Assembly: GCF_012516315.1 (NCBI RefSeq)
Contig: NZ_CP051185.1
Location: 4,655,363 to 4,719,362, forward strand
DNA: 64,000 bases
Direction: 5' to 3'
Source of the DNA: Limnospira fusiformis SAG 85.79
Lineage (GTDB): Bacteria; Cyanobacteriota; Cyanobacteriia; Cyanobacteriales; Microcoleaceae
Part shown: piece by piece, positions 9,896 to 19,447 of the stretch
How positions within the stretch are numbered: the stretch's first letter is position 1
Layout of the letters: every line of letters begins with the position of its first letter
The notes under the pieces: model-generated
Told to the model about the DNA's origin: nothing
The model's database searches: none
What the model saw: only the letters and a program-made list of their open reading frames with translations
Position numbers and translations under genes: made by a program

Positions 9896-10123
9896 CTAAT
9901 CATCTGAATGGGATTCTTCCCCCAACTGTTCCAATTTAAATTCTAAGGCCGATAGTCTGACTTCTAATTGATCAAGTTTTTCCTGCTGAGGTGATATTCC
10001 CAGATAGGATCTCAAGGCATCAATGACCAGATCGGACTTGGATTGTCCAGTGATTTTTACCCGCGCCATGAGTGCTTCGTGTACCTCAGAAGGAATCCTG
10101 ACACCTAGGAATGGATTGGGCAT
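9896..10123 (-). CDS. Small ribbon-helix-helix (CopG-like) DNA-binding protein
   Basis: The 75-aa protein begins with a ribbon-helix-helix pattern (VRIPSEVHEALMARV, then SKSDLVIDALRSYL) and ends with a heptad-rich coiled coil and an acidic tail. Such proteins dimerise through the beta ribbon and often repress their own promoter or act as antitoxins. No toxin gene is adjacent. About 45 bp upstream of its start sits GTTAATGATATCA (10168-10180), a 13-mer that also occurs just before the hicA-like gene at 51656-51668, which suggests a shared RHH operator. Confidence 0.65.
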   Translation of the reverse strand: MPNPFLGVRIPSEVHEALMARVKITGQSKSDLVIDALRSYLGISPQQEKLDQLEVRLSALEFKLEQLGEESHSDD

Positions 10124-10167
10124 AGTTTCAATAAGATTACATTTTTGACAATGAATGCCAATAGTGT

Positions 10168-10180
10168 GTTAATGATATCA
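10168..10180. promoter_or_regulatory. Candidate RHH operator
   Basis: GTTAATGATATCA lies 45-57 bp upstream of the start of the RHH gene. The same 13-mer is found at 51656-51668 in the promoter region of the HicA/HicB-like pair. Confidence 0.35.
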
Positions 10181-10423
10181 GTCTCTTGCTACACTGCCTC
10201 TCATTAACCCAACGGCGTGGTGTGGGACTTCTTTTGACATCGAGTTAAAAGAATCTTGGTCTTATATGTTAATTTCTTAACAGTAAAGCTAAGACCCCCA
10301 TTCTTGTAAATGGTTTTTTGTAAAGTTTTTTTGCGTAACCCAAAGTTCTGTAAAGAACCTTAAAGATAAATTGATAACATTACGAAAATCTATGTTATCA
10401 TCGGAAATCATCGGTTTCCAACC

Positions 10424-10440
10424 CCGTGCTTCCAGCACGG
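10424..10440. repeat. IS200/IS605-type terminal hairpin
   Basis: A 6-bp stem, CCGTGC/GCACGG, with a 5-nt loop is preceded by TTTCCAACC, 45 bp before a tnpB start. A related hairpin (CGTCCT/AGGACG preceded by TTTTCAACC) stands alone at 62485-62499. Confidence 0.6.
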
Positions 10441-10484
10441 CTGTACCTTTGAGACAGAAATAGAGGTAGTTGTAGTGAGAAGCT

Positions 10485-11171
10485 ATGTACCTGACTCAAA
10501 AGAACCAGATACGAGGACTTCAAGTGCAAGAGTTTAAGGCCTTGCGGGAACTCTGCCGACTGAGTAAAAATCTCTACAATGTAGGACTTGACACTCAATG
10601 GCAGTATTACTTCCAGGCTCGGAAACACCTTCCCTACGAGTCCAACTATCACTACTGTAAGGGAAACGAGAACTATAAACGCTTGAATACCGATATAGCC
10701 CAACAAACTCTTAAAGTAGTCGATCGCACTTTTCGGAGCTTCTACCGTTTGAGCCAGGCCCTCAAAGAGGGGACCTTTCCACAGAAAGTTAGACTCCCTG
10801 ACTATCTGCCCAAAGACGGTTATTTTGTCCTGATTATGCCGAGGGTTCAAATCAAGGACGGAAAGTTTAGAGTTCCCGTGTCTCGCGACTTGGGCAACTT
10901 GCGGGGCGAAATTTGGATTCCTTTCCCGGAAAGAATCGCTCCCGATACTCTCCAGGAAGTTCGGATTCACCCTCGATATAATGCCCGTTTTTTTGAAGTC
11001 GAGTTTATTTACGAGGTGGAAGAAACTCCCGTTCCCACGGAACCCGATACGGCTCTAGCGATCGATATGGGACTGGACAATCTGGCTACTTGCGTCAATA
11101 CCAACGGGGCATCCTTTATCGTGGATGGCAAAAAGAGGACGCCTCATTTTATGAGTTCCGTCGTCAACTAG
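10485..11171 (+). pseudogene. tnpB: TnpB, N-terminal part (truncated by recombination)
   Basis: A 228-aa frame covers the helical N-terminus, the wedge/OB region and the first RuvC motif (LAIDMGLDNLAT, aspartate near residue 194) of an IS605-family TnpB. It then runs through a recombination joint near 11141 and stops at TAG 11169-11171. The second RuvC acidic residue, the zinc finger and RuvC-III are missing from this frame. It is clearly different in sequence from the TnpB encoded at 26782 and 39460. It cannot encode an active nuclease. Confidence 0.85.
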
Positions 11172-11422
11172 GTTACAAGGCAGAACGTTATGGTTCAAAG
11201 TTGATTATTGCCGATAGATTTTATCCATCCAGTCAACTGTGTTCTAATTGCGGTTATCGTCAAAAAATGCCCCTAGTCCGTCGGACTTTTGAATGTCCAA
11301 ACTGTGGCCTGAAGATTGATAGAGATTTGAACGCCAGTAGAAATTTAGAAAAATCGCCTGGTTCCGACGATTACACTTGTGGACGGGGTGCTGCCGACAG
11401 TCCCGGACGAAGCAAGAAATAA
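11145..11422 (+). pseudogene. tnpB: TnpB, C-terminal part of the second TnpB type
   Basis: In the +1 frame relative to the preceding fragment, this stretch encodes the last ~92 residues of the TnpB found intact at 26782-27909. It includes the zinc-finger CSNCG...CPNCG and the RuvC-III motif DRDLNAS. It has no proper start; an open frame begins upstream at 11090 but the first residues come from the other element read out of frame. The 3' sequence that would hold the element's guide-RNA scaffold is kept. Confidence 0.85.
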
Positions 11423-11475
11423 ACATCAAGATCCGGCTATGTCCGGTTTTGTTTAAGTTTTATAGAGCAGTAAAC

Positions 11476-12237
11476 ATGACCATAAAAGCACGAGTTGACG
11501 AACGGCGCAATCCTGAAAAAATCCTCATTGCCGATGATGAATCTGCAATTCGACGTATTTTGACAACCCGTCTGTCAATGGTCGGTTACAGTGTTGTCGC
11601 AGCAGCAGATGGTTTACAAGCTATTGAAATGTTCGATCGCGAAAGTCCAGACCTGGTAGTTTTGGATGTGATGATGCCAAGGCTTAACGGTTATGGGGTT
11701 TGTCAAAAAATTCGAGCGATTTCTGATATCCCCATCATTATGTTAACCGCCTTGGGAGATGTCGCCGATCGCATCACTGGTTTAGAATTGGGGGCTGATG
11801 ATTACTTAACTAAACCCTTTTCTCCCAAAGAATTGGAAGCCCGCATTCATGCTATCCTGCGTCGGTTCAAAGATAACGCATCTTCCCATGATCTAAGTCC
11901 TGAAGTTATCCAAGTTGACACCCTCCGCATTGACACCATTAAACGACGGGTTTACAAAGGCGATAAATTGTTGCCCCTAACATATATCGAGTTTAACTTG
12001 CTCGAACTGTTGTTTAAGCGATCGGGTGAGGCGGTTTCTCGTTCGGAAATTCTGCAACAATTGTGGGGTTACACCCCCCGCCGCATTGCTGATATGCGCG
12101 TTGTTGATGTTCATGTGGCTCGCCTACGAGCTAAAATTGAGACTGATCAGCGTAACCCGGAGTATATTCTCACGGTTCGCGGTATTGGCTACTCTTCCCA
12201 GCGACTCGCAGCAGTGGAAGAAGCAATTGGCGCATAA
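11476..12237 (+). CDS. rpaB: RpaB/Ycf27-type OmpR-family response regulator
   Basis: 253 aa. The receiver domain (about 15-130) has the acidic pair DDE, the phospho-acceptor in VVLDVMMPRLNGYG and the conserved lysine in TKPFSPKELEARI; the GDVADRITGLELGADDY segment is characteristic of RpaB/Ycf27. A winged-helix DNA-binding domain follows (about 145-245). RpaB controls photosystem and high-light genes and is usually essential. The C-terminal domain departs from the canonical protein (WGYTPRRIADMRVVDVHV), so a paralogue is possible. ATG 11476 is the start because the IS right end stops at 11470; an upstream in-frame extension would be IS sequence. Its native upstream region has been pushed about 1 kb away. 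Confidence 0.75.
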   Translation: MTIKARVDERRNPEKILIADDESAIRRILTTRLSMVGYSVVAAADGLQAIEMFDRESPDLVVLDVMMPRLNGYGVCQKIRAISDIPIIMLTALGDVADRITGLELGADDYLTKPFSPKELEARIHAILRRFKDNASSHDLSPEVIQVDTLRIDTIKRRVYKGDKLLPLTYIEFNLLELLFKRSGEAVSRSEILQQLWGYTPRRIADMRVVDVHVARLRAKIETDQRNPEYILTVRGIGYSSQRLAAVEEAIGA

Positions 12238-12288
12238 TTAATATCAATCCCCGAAAAGAAAATCAATTTGAATCAAACTTAACAATAA

Positions 12289-12326
12289 CCCATTCTGGCT
12301 ATATCATAACCAGGGTGGGCTTTAAT
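12289..12326 (+). terminator. Probable terminator after the RpaB-like gene
   Basis: CCCATTCTGG (12289-12298) can pair over 10 bp, including two G-U pairs, with CCAGGGTGGG (12310-12319), followed by a loose T-rich tract. It lies 52 bp after the stop. Confidence 0.55.
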
Positions 12327-12370
12327 TTCGAGAAGTGATAAGATCGAATTAGGGTGAATTGGTGAGCTAA

Positions 12371-14239
12371 ATGCTAAGGTGGTTTGTCTGTTTCCTGCTA
12401 ACTATTGCTTTGATAGTAGTCATCAGCGATGCTGACCTTTCGAGTCAGCCCAATATCAGAGCTGATATAAAACCCGGACAATATATCAAAGTTGATCAGT
12501 TTGGCTATCGTCCCCAGGATCATAAAGTCGCTGTAATTACTACTCCCGAAGTGGGTTTTAATGCCCAGGAATCGTTCTCACCAGGAACTACCTACGAAGT
12601 TTGGGATGCTAATTCTCATCAACAAGTTTATGGGGGTCAAATTCAGCCTTGGTTGGATGGTAACATTCATTATCAATCAGGCGATCGCGCTTGGTGGTTT
12701 GACTTTTCCCCGGTCAATAAACCCGGCTCCTATTATATCATAGATTCCGAAAATCAACAACGTTCTTTTGAATTTGAGATTAGGGATGATGTCTATAAAC
12801 AGGTTCTGATAACTGCTATGCGTACCTTTTTTTATCAGCGTAGTGGCTTTCCTAAACAACCCCCTTATGCTGACCCTAGATGGACTGATGGTGCGGCTTT
12901 TTTAGGACCCGGACAGGATACAGAAGCTCGCTATATTTATGACCCAGATAATCCGGCTTTAGCTCGCGATATGCGTGGCGGTTGGTTTGATGCGGGAGAT
13001 ACTAATAAATATGTAACTTTTGCGACTCCGGTAATTCATCAACTTTTGGATGCTTACTCCCACAATCGGGAGATTTGGACTGATGATTTTAACATTCCCG
13101 AATCGGGGAATAATCTCCCAGATATTATAGATGAAATTAAGTATGAAATTGATTGGTTAAAACGGATGCAGGATGATGATGGGGGAGTGTTTATTAAACT
13201 GGGTACGATTGATCATAATAATCCAGAGCTTCCTAGTCTTGATAAACGTCCCCGTTATTATGCTCCTAAATGTTCTTCTGCTAGTATCTCGACGGCGGGA
13301 ATGTTCGCCCATACGGCGTTAGTTTTTCGGGAATTTCCGCCTCTGAAGGACTATGCAGAAGACCTGCAAAATAGAGCGATCGCTGCTTGGGACTGGTTTC
13401 AATCTAACCCAAAACGGACTGATTGTGATTCCCAGACGATTAAATCTGGGGATGCAGATAGAACCGAACGGGAACAAAAAGGGACAACTGTAACGGCGGC
13501 GGTTTATTTATTACAACTGACCGGAGACACCAAATATAATCAATATATAAGTGCCAATTTAACGGAAACTCAACCCTTTAAAGATGATACTTGGTCGAGG
13601 TATAACCCCCATGAAGGGGATGCCCTATTATTATACACTAAACTAGCCAATGGCGATAAAAATATCCAACAACAAATAAGCGATCGCTTTCGGGAAATGG
13701 TGCTAAGTAATAAGGCCTCCTACGGTAATTCTGACCTCGACCCCTACCGTGCTTATATGAGCGACCCTCAATATCATTGGGGTAGTAACCTAGTGGAATC
13801 CAACTATGGTAATACCAACTACGATGTCTTGTTGTATGAGGTAGACCCAGACCACGCGGACAGCTATAAAATCCGAGCCTTAGACCATCTCCATTATCTC
13901 CACGGTGTCAACCCATTAAGCATGGTTTATTTAAGCAATATGTATGAATACGGAGCGGAAAAATCCGCTAACAAAATGTATCATCAGTGGTTCGGCGGCG
14001 GCATTTATGATCATGCTTTAAACTCTCCCAGCGGTCCGGCTCCTGGCTATTTAGTAGGGGGACCAAATCAATATTATACTGGTTCATCTAAACCCCCTGT
14101 TGGTGAGCCTCCCATGAAGGCATATTTTGATGAAAATGACCCCCGCCAAAAAGCCTGGGAAATTACGGAACCTGCTATTTATTATCAAAGTGGCTATATC
14201 AAACTTTTGTCTAACTTTGTCAGTTCCCCTAGCCAGTAA
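12371..14239 (+). CDS. Secreted glycoside hydrolase family 9 (endoglucanase-type cellulase)
   Basis: 622 aa with an N-terminal signal sequence (hydrophobic stretch about residues 4-20). An Ig-like CelD_N domain (about 40-140) and an (alpha/alpha)6 GH9 catalytic domain follow. The catalytic base region reads DAGDTNKYV near residue 207, and the C-terminal acid lies in ITEPAIYYQSGY near 599, where family members have NEVAIDYNAG. The CelD_N-GH9 layout is known from bacterial endoglucanases. In a cyanobacterium it could remodel the cell's own cellulose or sheath glucan rather than feed on plant matter; that is inference. The gene stands alone, convergent with purH. Confidence 0.85.
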   Translation: MLRWFVCFLLTIALIVVISDADLSSQPNIRADIKPGQYIKVDQFGYRPQDHKVAVITTPEVGFNAQESFSPGTTYEVWDANSHQQVYGGQIQPWLDGNIHYQSGDRAWWFDFSPVNKPGSYYIIDSENQQRSFEFEIRDDVYKQVLITAMRTFFYQRSGFPKQPPYADPRWTDGAAFLGPGQDTEARYIYDPDNPALARDMRGGWFDAGDTNKYVTFATPVIHQLLDAYSHNREIWTDDFNIPESGNNLPDIIDEIKYEIDWLKRMQDDDGGVFIKLGTIDHNNPELPSLDKRPRYYAPKCSSASISTAGMFAHTALVFREFPPLKDYAEDLQNRAIAAWDWFQSNPKRTDCDSQTIKSGDADRTEREQKGTTVTAAVYLLQLTGDTKYNQYISANLTETQPFKDDTWSRYNPHEGDALLLYTKLANGDKNIQQQISDRFREMVLSNKASYGNSDLDPYRAYMSDPQYHWGSNLVESNYGNTNYDVLLYEVDPDHADSYKIRALDHLHYLHGVNPLSMVYLSNMYEYGAEKSANKMYHQWFGGGIYDHALNSPSGPAPGYLVGGPNQYYTGSSKPPVGEPPMKAYFDENDPRQKAWEITEPAIYYQSGYIKLLSNFVSSPSQ

Positions 14240-14244
14240 ATTCC

Positions 14245-14283
14245 CTCACGCCTAACCCCTCCCCATTGTTGGGAGAGGGGAGT
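14245..14283. repeat. C/G-rich hairpin repeat between convergent genes
   Basis: Another member of the CCCTCACC...CCCCTCCCC/GGGAGAGGGG repeat family sits between the ends of the GH9 gene and purH. Its stem could serve as a bidirectional terminator. Confidence 0.55.
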
Positions 14284-14313
14284 TTAGATGTACATCAATG
14301 GGGAATGGCTATT

Positions 14314-15861
14314 TTAATGGAGAAAATGACGCATTCCGGTGATTACCATGACCAGACCTAATTCATTAGCGGCATTAATGGAATCTTGATCTCGCATACT
14401 GCCGCCGGGTTGAACAATAGCCTCAATACCAGCAGCAGCAGCGGTCCTTACTGAGTCATCAAAGGGGAAGAAACCATCACTAGCAAGGAATCCGCCCTTA
14501 GCATCTTCTCCGGCTAGTTCTAGGGCAATTTTAGCGGCTCCTACGCGATTCATTTGTCCGGCTCCCACCCCTAGAGTTGTGCGGTTTTTGGTGACAACGA
14601 TCGCATTAGATTTAACGTGCTTGGCAATTTTCCAAGCAAACAATAACTCAGCCAATTGTGCCGAGGTAGGTTTCTTTTCGGTGACTAATTGCCAATGGTC
14701 AGGGATATCGATTTCATCATCACAGGTCTGCACCAAAAAACCCCCAGCAATTAGCTTAATAGTTTCCTTGGGACCAGAAACTAAATCGGGCAAAATCAAC
14801 ACCCGCAAATTAGCCTTTTTCCTGAGAATAGCCTCGGCTTCTGGTTCACAACCGGGGGCGACAATACACTCTAAAAAAGTTTTGGTCATGGCTGTAGCGG
14901 TCGCCGCATCAATGGGACGGTTGAGCGCAACAATACCCCCAAAAGCAGAAACGGAGTCCGCAGCAAAAGCCCGTTGATAAGCCTCCGATAAACTATTAGC
15001 GATCGCCGCCCCACAGGGGTTAGTATGTTTCAGAACAGCCGCCGCCGGTTCATCAGTAAACTCGCAAATAATCCGTCTAGCGGCTTCCAGGTCCACCAAG
15101 TTATTGTAACTGAGGGGTTTTCCCTGCAAAATTTTACCCGCCGACCAGCCATTAGGGACAGTTCCGGTTTGATACCAGGCGGCGGGTTGGTGGGGGTTCT
15201 CGCCGTAGCGGAGGGCTTGTATTTGGTTTCCGGCGACAGTGTAGGTGGTGGGGAGGGGATTAGTTTCGGTGGTGTTTTGATGTTCTAAATAATTAGCGAT
15301 CGCCCGATCATAAGCCCCAGTATGACGGAAGGCTTGTAAAGCGCAGCCTTGACGAAATTCTAAACTCGGTTCGCCGCTGCTGTTTCGCATTTCTTGGAGA
15401 TAGTCCCCATATTGGTTAGGGTGACAAAGGACGGTCAAATGGGCGAAATTTTTAGCAGAAGCCCGCAGTAAGGTTGGGCCACCGATATCAATTTGTTCGA
15501 TCGCCTCTGGTAGGGTAACGTTTTCGGATGCAATAGTTTGTTCAAACGGGTACAGATTAACCACTACCAGGTCAATAGGGCGGATCTCATGCTGTTGTAA
15601 TTGTTCCACGTCCTGGGGAATATCCCGACGCGCGAGGATACCGCCATGAATGCGAGGATGCAGGGTTTTGACTCGTCCCCCCAGAATTTCAGGAAATCCG
15701 GTATAGTCAGAAACCTTAGTCACAGGTAGTCCCGCCTCTTGGATAGCTTTAGCAGTTCCCCCACTACTAATCAGGTCAAAGCCAAATTCTTCCACAAGCG
15801 ATCGGGCTAAGTCAATCAGTCCAGTTTTGTCAGATACACTTAATAGGGCTAAACGGGCCAT
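14314..15861 (-). CDS. purH: Bifunctional AICAR formyltransferase / IMP cyclohydrolase
   Basis: 515 aa, the normal PurH length. The N-terminal MGS-like IMP cyclohydrolase domain starts with LALLSVSDKTGLIDLAR and contains TLHPRIHGGILARRD. The C-terminal AICAR transformylase domain has LRYGENPHQPAAWY, the catalytic KHTNPCGAA segment and a late SDGFFPFDDSV motif. It performs the last two steps of purine nucleotide synthesis in the cytosol. It is monocistronic by spacing, with rnhA 145 bp upstream on the same strand. Confidence 0.97.
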   Translation of the reverse strand: MARLALLSVSDKTGLIDLARSLVEEFGFDLISSGGTAKAIQEAGLPVTKVSDYTGFPEILGGRVKTLHPRIHGGILARRDIPQDVEQLQQHEIRPIDLVVVNLYPFEQTIASENVTLPEAIEQIDIGGPTLLRASAKNFAHLTVLCHPNQYGDYLQEMRNSSGEPSLEFRQGCALQAFRHTGAYDRAIANYLEHQNTTETNPLPTTYTVAGNQIQALRYGENPHQPAAWYQTGTVPNGWSAGKILQGKPLSYNNLVDLEAARRIICEFTDEPAAAVLKHTNPCGAAIANSLSEAYQRAFAADSVSAFGGIVALNRPIDAATATAMTKTFLECIVAPGCEPEAEAILRKKANLRVLILPDLVSGPKETIKLIAGGFLVQTCDDEIDIPDHWQLVTEKKPTSAQLAELLFAWKIAKHVKSNAIVVTKNRTTLGVGAGQMNRVGAAKIALELAGEDAKGGFLASDGFFPFDDSVRTAAAAGIEAIVQPGGSMRDQDSINAANELGLVMVITGMRHFLH

Positions 15862-16006
15862 TTTTCCAAGATTTACAAAGCAACTTCCCTATCTTAAAGT
15901 CAACAGACCATTCCAGTTCAAGAAACTATAGCCAATTGATTAGCCAATTATCGGCAATTTCTACAGAGTAACCACGAGATTAAATTAAGATTACACTAAG
16001 ATCACA

Positions 16007-16516
16007 TTAACTCATAGAATCGATGTCTTGAGGTTGGGGTGGGTTTTCGTATCCTGCATCTGGCGGTAAACTATCTCTATGAGTAGCTTCTACAGCAAGA
16101 CGATCGCAAATTTCATTTTCGCGATCGCCTGCGTGACCCTTAACCCAGACAAACCGGACTTGATGTTCCTCGCACAAACCTAATAATTGCGCCCACAAAT
16201 CGGGATTTTTCGCCCATTCCTTCTGATTACGTCGCCATCCATTCTTTTGCCAACGTTTAGCCCATCCCAGGGTCATAGCATCTACGAGATATTTAGAATC
16301 ACTATAGAGGGTCACAGAACAGGGAAATTTGAGGGCTCGTAAGGCGGCGATCGCTGCCATCATTTCCATGCGGTTATTAGTAGTTAGTCGGAAGCCTCCC
16401 GATATTTCCTTCCGGTGACTACCACACATCAACACAGCCCCATATCCTCCCTTCCCAGGGTTCCCGCTACAGGCTCCGTCCGTATAAATTGTCACCTTAG
16501 TTATGCCCATATTCAT
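16007..16516 (-). CDS. rnhA: Ribonuclease HI
   Basis: 169 aa with the full DEDD active site: aspartate in [11 protein letters not shown], glutamate in [11 protein letters not shown], aspartate in [12 protein letters not shown] and aspartate in [12 protein letters not shown]. It also keeps the KGHAGD segment before the last residue. It degrades RNA in RNA-DNA hybrids. The start could be residue 1 or Met3, a two-residue difference. Confidence 0.95.
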   Translation of the reverse strand: MNMGITKVTIYTDGACSGNPGKGGYGAVLMCGSHRKEISGGFRLTTNNRMEMMAAIAALRALKFPCSVTLYSDSKYLVDAMTLGWAKRWQKNGWRRNQKEWAKNPDLWAQLLGLCEEHQVRFVWVKGHAGDRENEICDRLAVEATHRDSLPPDAGYENPPQPQDIDSMS

Positions 16517-16687
16517 AATAATTGATTATATAATTTATTCCATCATAAATCATATCATTGTCGGTTTGGTCAGTTCACAATTTATCTAAACCATATCTAA
16601 AATATGTATGATTAATCGCTCTGTATAATCTTCCCTGCCCTATTCCATATTTTATCAGTGTTAATCAATCAATACTCACGGGTAGAA

Positions 16688-16726
16688 ATAAAAAAACAAG
16701 GGTACAAACAATGTTGCACCCTTGCC
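16688..16726 (-). terminator. Intrinsic terminator for tkt
   Basis: Read on the minus strand, CAAGGGT (16724-16718) pairs with ACCCTTG (16703-16697) and is followed by a run of seven T. It lies about 90 bp beyond the tkt stop. Confidence 0.8.
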
Positions 16727-16740
16727 GATTAAGACGGTAG

Positions 16741-16803
16741 GGTGCGTCAGACCGCGAGAATGTTGATGATGAAATGCTGACAAACTCTTCTGACTGACGC
16801 ACC
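16741..16803. repeat. GGTGCGTCAG inverted repeat
   Basis: GGTGCGTCAG (16741-16750) and CTGACGCACC (16794-16803) form a perfect 10-bp inverted repeat around 43 nt, just after the tkt stop. A single GGTGCGTCAG arm also occurs near 1463. It looks like a dispersed MITE-like or palindromic intergenic element. Confidence 0.6.
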
Positions 16804-16814
16804 TAGGTAATTAA

Positions 16815-18824
16815 TTAACCAAGAAGTTCCTTAGCTTTCGCCACCACATTATCAACGGTGAAGCCAAATTTCTCCAATACCACACCGCCAGGAGCAGACG
16901 CGCCGAAGGTGTCAATACTGATAGTAGCACCTTCATCAGTCACATAGCGACACCAGCCAAAGCTAACACCGGCTTCCACCGCCAAACGCTTCTTAACAGA
17001 GGCAGGGAAAACGGACTCCTTGTAAGCAGCATCCTGCTTCTCAAACAGTTCCCAACTAGGCATAGAAACCACGCGGACTTTTTTACCCTCTTCCCGGAGT
17101 TTAACCGCCGCATCAACACAGAGGTAAGTTTCTCCACCAGTACCAATCAGAATAATATCAGGGGTACCATCACTGTTATCACTAAGGACATAAGCACCCT
17201 TAGCCACATTGTCGATGGAACTACCTTCCAGGTTAGGCAGATTTTGGCGAGAGAATGCCATCAAAGTGGGATAGTGACGGTTTTCGATCGCCACCTTATA
17301 GGCTCCAGAAGTCTCATTACCATCAGCGGGACGAATGACAGTCAAATCAGGAATCAACCGCAGAGAAGCGATATGTTCAACGGGTTGGTGAGTCGGACCA
17401 TCTTCACCCAAAGCAATAGAATCATGAGTCATCACCCACAGCACGGGAGCTTCCGACAGAGCCGACAAACGGATAGAATTACGCATATAATCGGTAAACA
17501 CCAGGAAGGTCGCGCCATAGGGAATCAGACCCGAACGGTGCAGAGCGATACCATTACAAATGGCTCCCATAGCGTGTTCACGCACCCCAAAGCGGAGGTT
17601 ACGATTTTGGTATTGACCCTTTTGGAAATCTCCCAAACCTTTGAGTAAAGTCTTATTAGAGGGAGCCAAATCAGCAGAACCGCCAACCAATTCAGGAAGG
17701 ACTCCAGCGATCGCATTTAGAGTCACACCGGACTGGTTACGGGTTGCATCAGCCTTAGTTTCCGGGGTATAGGTAGGCAGAGATTTTTCCCATCCTTCGG
17801 GAAGTTTCCCACTCAGCAAGCGTTCGAGAGTCGCCGCCTCTTCAGGATACTTAGATTTGTAGGTTTCCAAAGTGGCTTTCCACTCATCCTCATAATTCGC
17901 ACCCCGCTCGACTGCTTTGCGGAAATGCTTAATTGCATCATCAGGAATCACAAATTCAGGATAACTCCAACCCAGATGATCGCGGGTAGCCTGTACTTCT
18001 GCTTTACCCAAAGCGGCACCATGAACGTCATGGCTGTTAGCTTTGTTGGGAGAACCAAAACCGATGGTGGTGGTAACTTTAATCAAGGAAGGCTTATCAG
18101 TGACGGCCTTAGCTTTTTCAATGGCAGTGGCGATCGCCTCCAAATCTGTATTACCATCAGCAACGTGCTGAACGTGCCAGCCATAGGCTTCAAAGCGCTT
18201 GGCTACATCTTCTGTGAAAGATATATCCGTAGAGCCATCAATGGAAATATGGTTATCATCATAGAAGGCGATCAGCTTACCGAGGCCCCAGTGTCCCGCC
18301 AAAGAACAAGCCTCTCCAGAAATACCCTCCATGTTGCAGCCATCGCCTAGGATGACATAGGTATAGTGGTCTACCACAGTACAATCAGGCTTGTTAAAAC
18401 GCGCGGCTAGATGAGCCTCAGCCAAAGCCAGACCCACAGCGTTAGCAATACCTTGTCCTAGGGGTCCGGTAGTTACTTCCACCCCTTCGGTGACGTGGTT
18501 TTCTGGGTGTCCTGGAGTTTTCGACCCCCACTGACGAAATTGTTTAATATCATCGATGCCGACGCTATCATAGCCCGTCAGATGCAGAAGGGCATAATGT
18601 AGCATACAGCCATGACCGGCGGATAGGACAAAGCGATCGCGGTTAAACCATTTAGGGTTTTTGGGGTTATAACGCATAAAGCGATCCCAGAGTACAAAAG
18701 CCATCGGGGCCGCACCCATAGGAAGTCCGGGGTGGCCTGAGTTCGCTTTCTCTACTGCGTCAATAGCTAAAAAACGAATTGAGTTAATGCAGAGTTGTTC
18801 AAGTGATTGAGTTGCAACAGCCAT
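16815..18824 (-). CDS. tkt: Transketolase
   Basis: 669 aa, typical size. It has the N-terminal ThDP-binding motif ([13 protein letters not shown]), [15 protein letters not shown], the central pyrimidine domain with [14 protein letters not shown] (catalytic glutamate) and [15 protein letters not shown], and a C-terminal domain. It interconverts sugar phosphates in the Calvin-Benson cycle and the pentose phosphate pathway. It is transcribed alone, with its own terminator; a transaldolase/aldolase gene lies 620 bp upstream on the opposite strand, giving a sugar-phosphate neighbourhood. Confidence 0.97.
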   Translation of the reverse strand: MAVATQSLEQLCINSIRFLAIDAVEKANSGHPGLPMGAAPMAFVLWDRFMRYNPKNPKWFNRDRFVLSAGHGCMLHYALLHLTGYDSVGIDDIKQFRQWGSKTPGHPENHVTEGVEVTTGPLGQGIANAVGLALAEAHLAARFNKPDCTVVDHYTYVILGDGCNMEGISGEACSLAGHWGLGKLIAFYDDNHISIDGSTDISFTEDVAKRFEAYGWHVQHVADGNTDLEAIATAIEKAKAVTDKPSLIKVTTTIGFGSPNKANSHDVHGAALGKAEVQATRDHLGWSYPEFVIPDDAIKHFRKAVERGANYEDEWKATLETYKSKYPEEAATLERLLSGKLPEGWEKSLPTYTPETKADATRNQSGVTLNAIAGVLPELVGGSADLAPSNKTLLKGLGDFQKGQYQNRNLRFGVREHAMGAICNGIALHRSGLIPYGATFLVFTDYMRNSIRLSALSEAPVLWVMTHDSIALGEDGPTHQPVEHIASLRLIPDLTVIRPADGNETSGAYKVAIENRHYPTLMAFSRQNLPNLEGSSIDNVAKGAYVLSDNSDGTPDIILIGTGGETYLCVDAAVKLREEGKKVRVVSMPSWELFEKQDAAYKESVFPASVKKRLAVEAGVSFGWCRYVTDEGATISIDTFGASAPGGVVLEKFGFTVDNVVAKAKELLG

Positions 18825-19116
18825 AGTTGTATTTTTCTATATAATCGCTCTAAAGTGTGAGTGCCGGAGTAGAGAAACCAGATGATAATGGTTCTATTTT
18901 CAGAATGGCTCTGGAATCGCCCTCAGACTACATCTGAGATCATCTCATTTTGAGGGACTATCAGGCAAGGGACTTTCTAGTGAATTACCCGACGCTGAAT
19001 CGAAGATTACAGCCCGGGCTTCCTACCCACCAAACCAGGAGATAGCAGTTTTTACTCTACTATTGGGTCTTACGGTTTGGCGATCGGCTTTCCCCCACGT
19101 CCCACAGGTCATCAAC
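18825..19116. other. Intergenic region upstream of tkt
   Basis: This region holds the tkt promoter on the minus strand and leads into a small ORF on the plus strand. No repeat, RNA or confident promoter hexamers were recognised. Confidence 0.4.
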
Positions 19117-19380
19117 ATGGAAGTACAAATGCTGGTGTTTGTGTTTAGCTTGGTTGTCGCTATTTACTGCCATGTCGGGTGCATCTATCATACCATCAAG
19201 GATGTATCTCATACCATCAACGATGTATCTATCAATTTTGGGGACATCGTAGCTGACCCTATCGGCGTGGCGGCGCGGCTTGTCGGGGGGGGGTGGTATT
19301 TACTCAGCCAAACGGCCAGCGGACCCTACCAGTCTACCCTGGACACATCCCGGAGCGATCGCCACTTGCCATTGTGGTAA
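19117..19380 (+). CDS. Small putative membrane protein (uncertain)
   Basis: From ATG 19117 the frame gives 87 aa with one hydrophobic segment (about residues 4-22) and a soluble tail. A perfect-but-one 21-bp tandem duplication (about 19187-19228) encodes HTIKDVS/HTINDVS. The frame extends upstream to 19063 without a clear start. No family is recognised. Codon use is not obviously foreign, but the gene is short and unsupported by motifs, so it may be spurious. Confidence 0.35.
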   Translation: MEVQMLVFVFSLVVAIYCHVGCIYHTIKDVSHTINDVSINFGDIVADPIGVAARLVGGGWYLLSQTASGPYQSTLDTSRSDRHLPLW

Positions 19381-19447
19381 TTTCCATAGATATTGTCGGA
19401 GAGTCTCGGTCAAAACTGGTAATCGGTTAAATTATTAAACAGAAATC

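Larger units (their letters stand above)
10398..11470 (+). mobile_element. Chimeric, defective IS200/IS605-type (TnpB) element
   Basis: The left part carries a hairpin typical of IS200/IS605 ends (CCGTGC 10424-10429 with GCACGG 10435-10440) followed by one type of TnpB. From about 11141 to 11470 the sequence is nearly identical to the 3' end of the intact TnpB elements that end at 27957 and 40635. The two halves join out of frame. The right end stops five bases before the ATG of the RpaB-like regulator. The left boundary is approximate. Confidence 0.75.

Noticed and set aside
10398..10970. 190-aa minus-strand ORF over the broken TnpB
   Set aside because: Antisense to the TnpB N-terminal fragment, whose family match is clear.
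14579..14977. 132-aa plus-strand ORF inside purH
   Set aside because: Antisense shadow of purH.
17925..18350. 141-aa plus-strand ORF inside tkt
   Set aside because: Antisense shadow of transketolase; no start signals or family.
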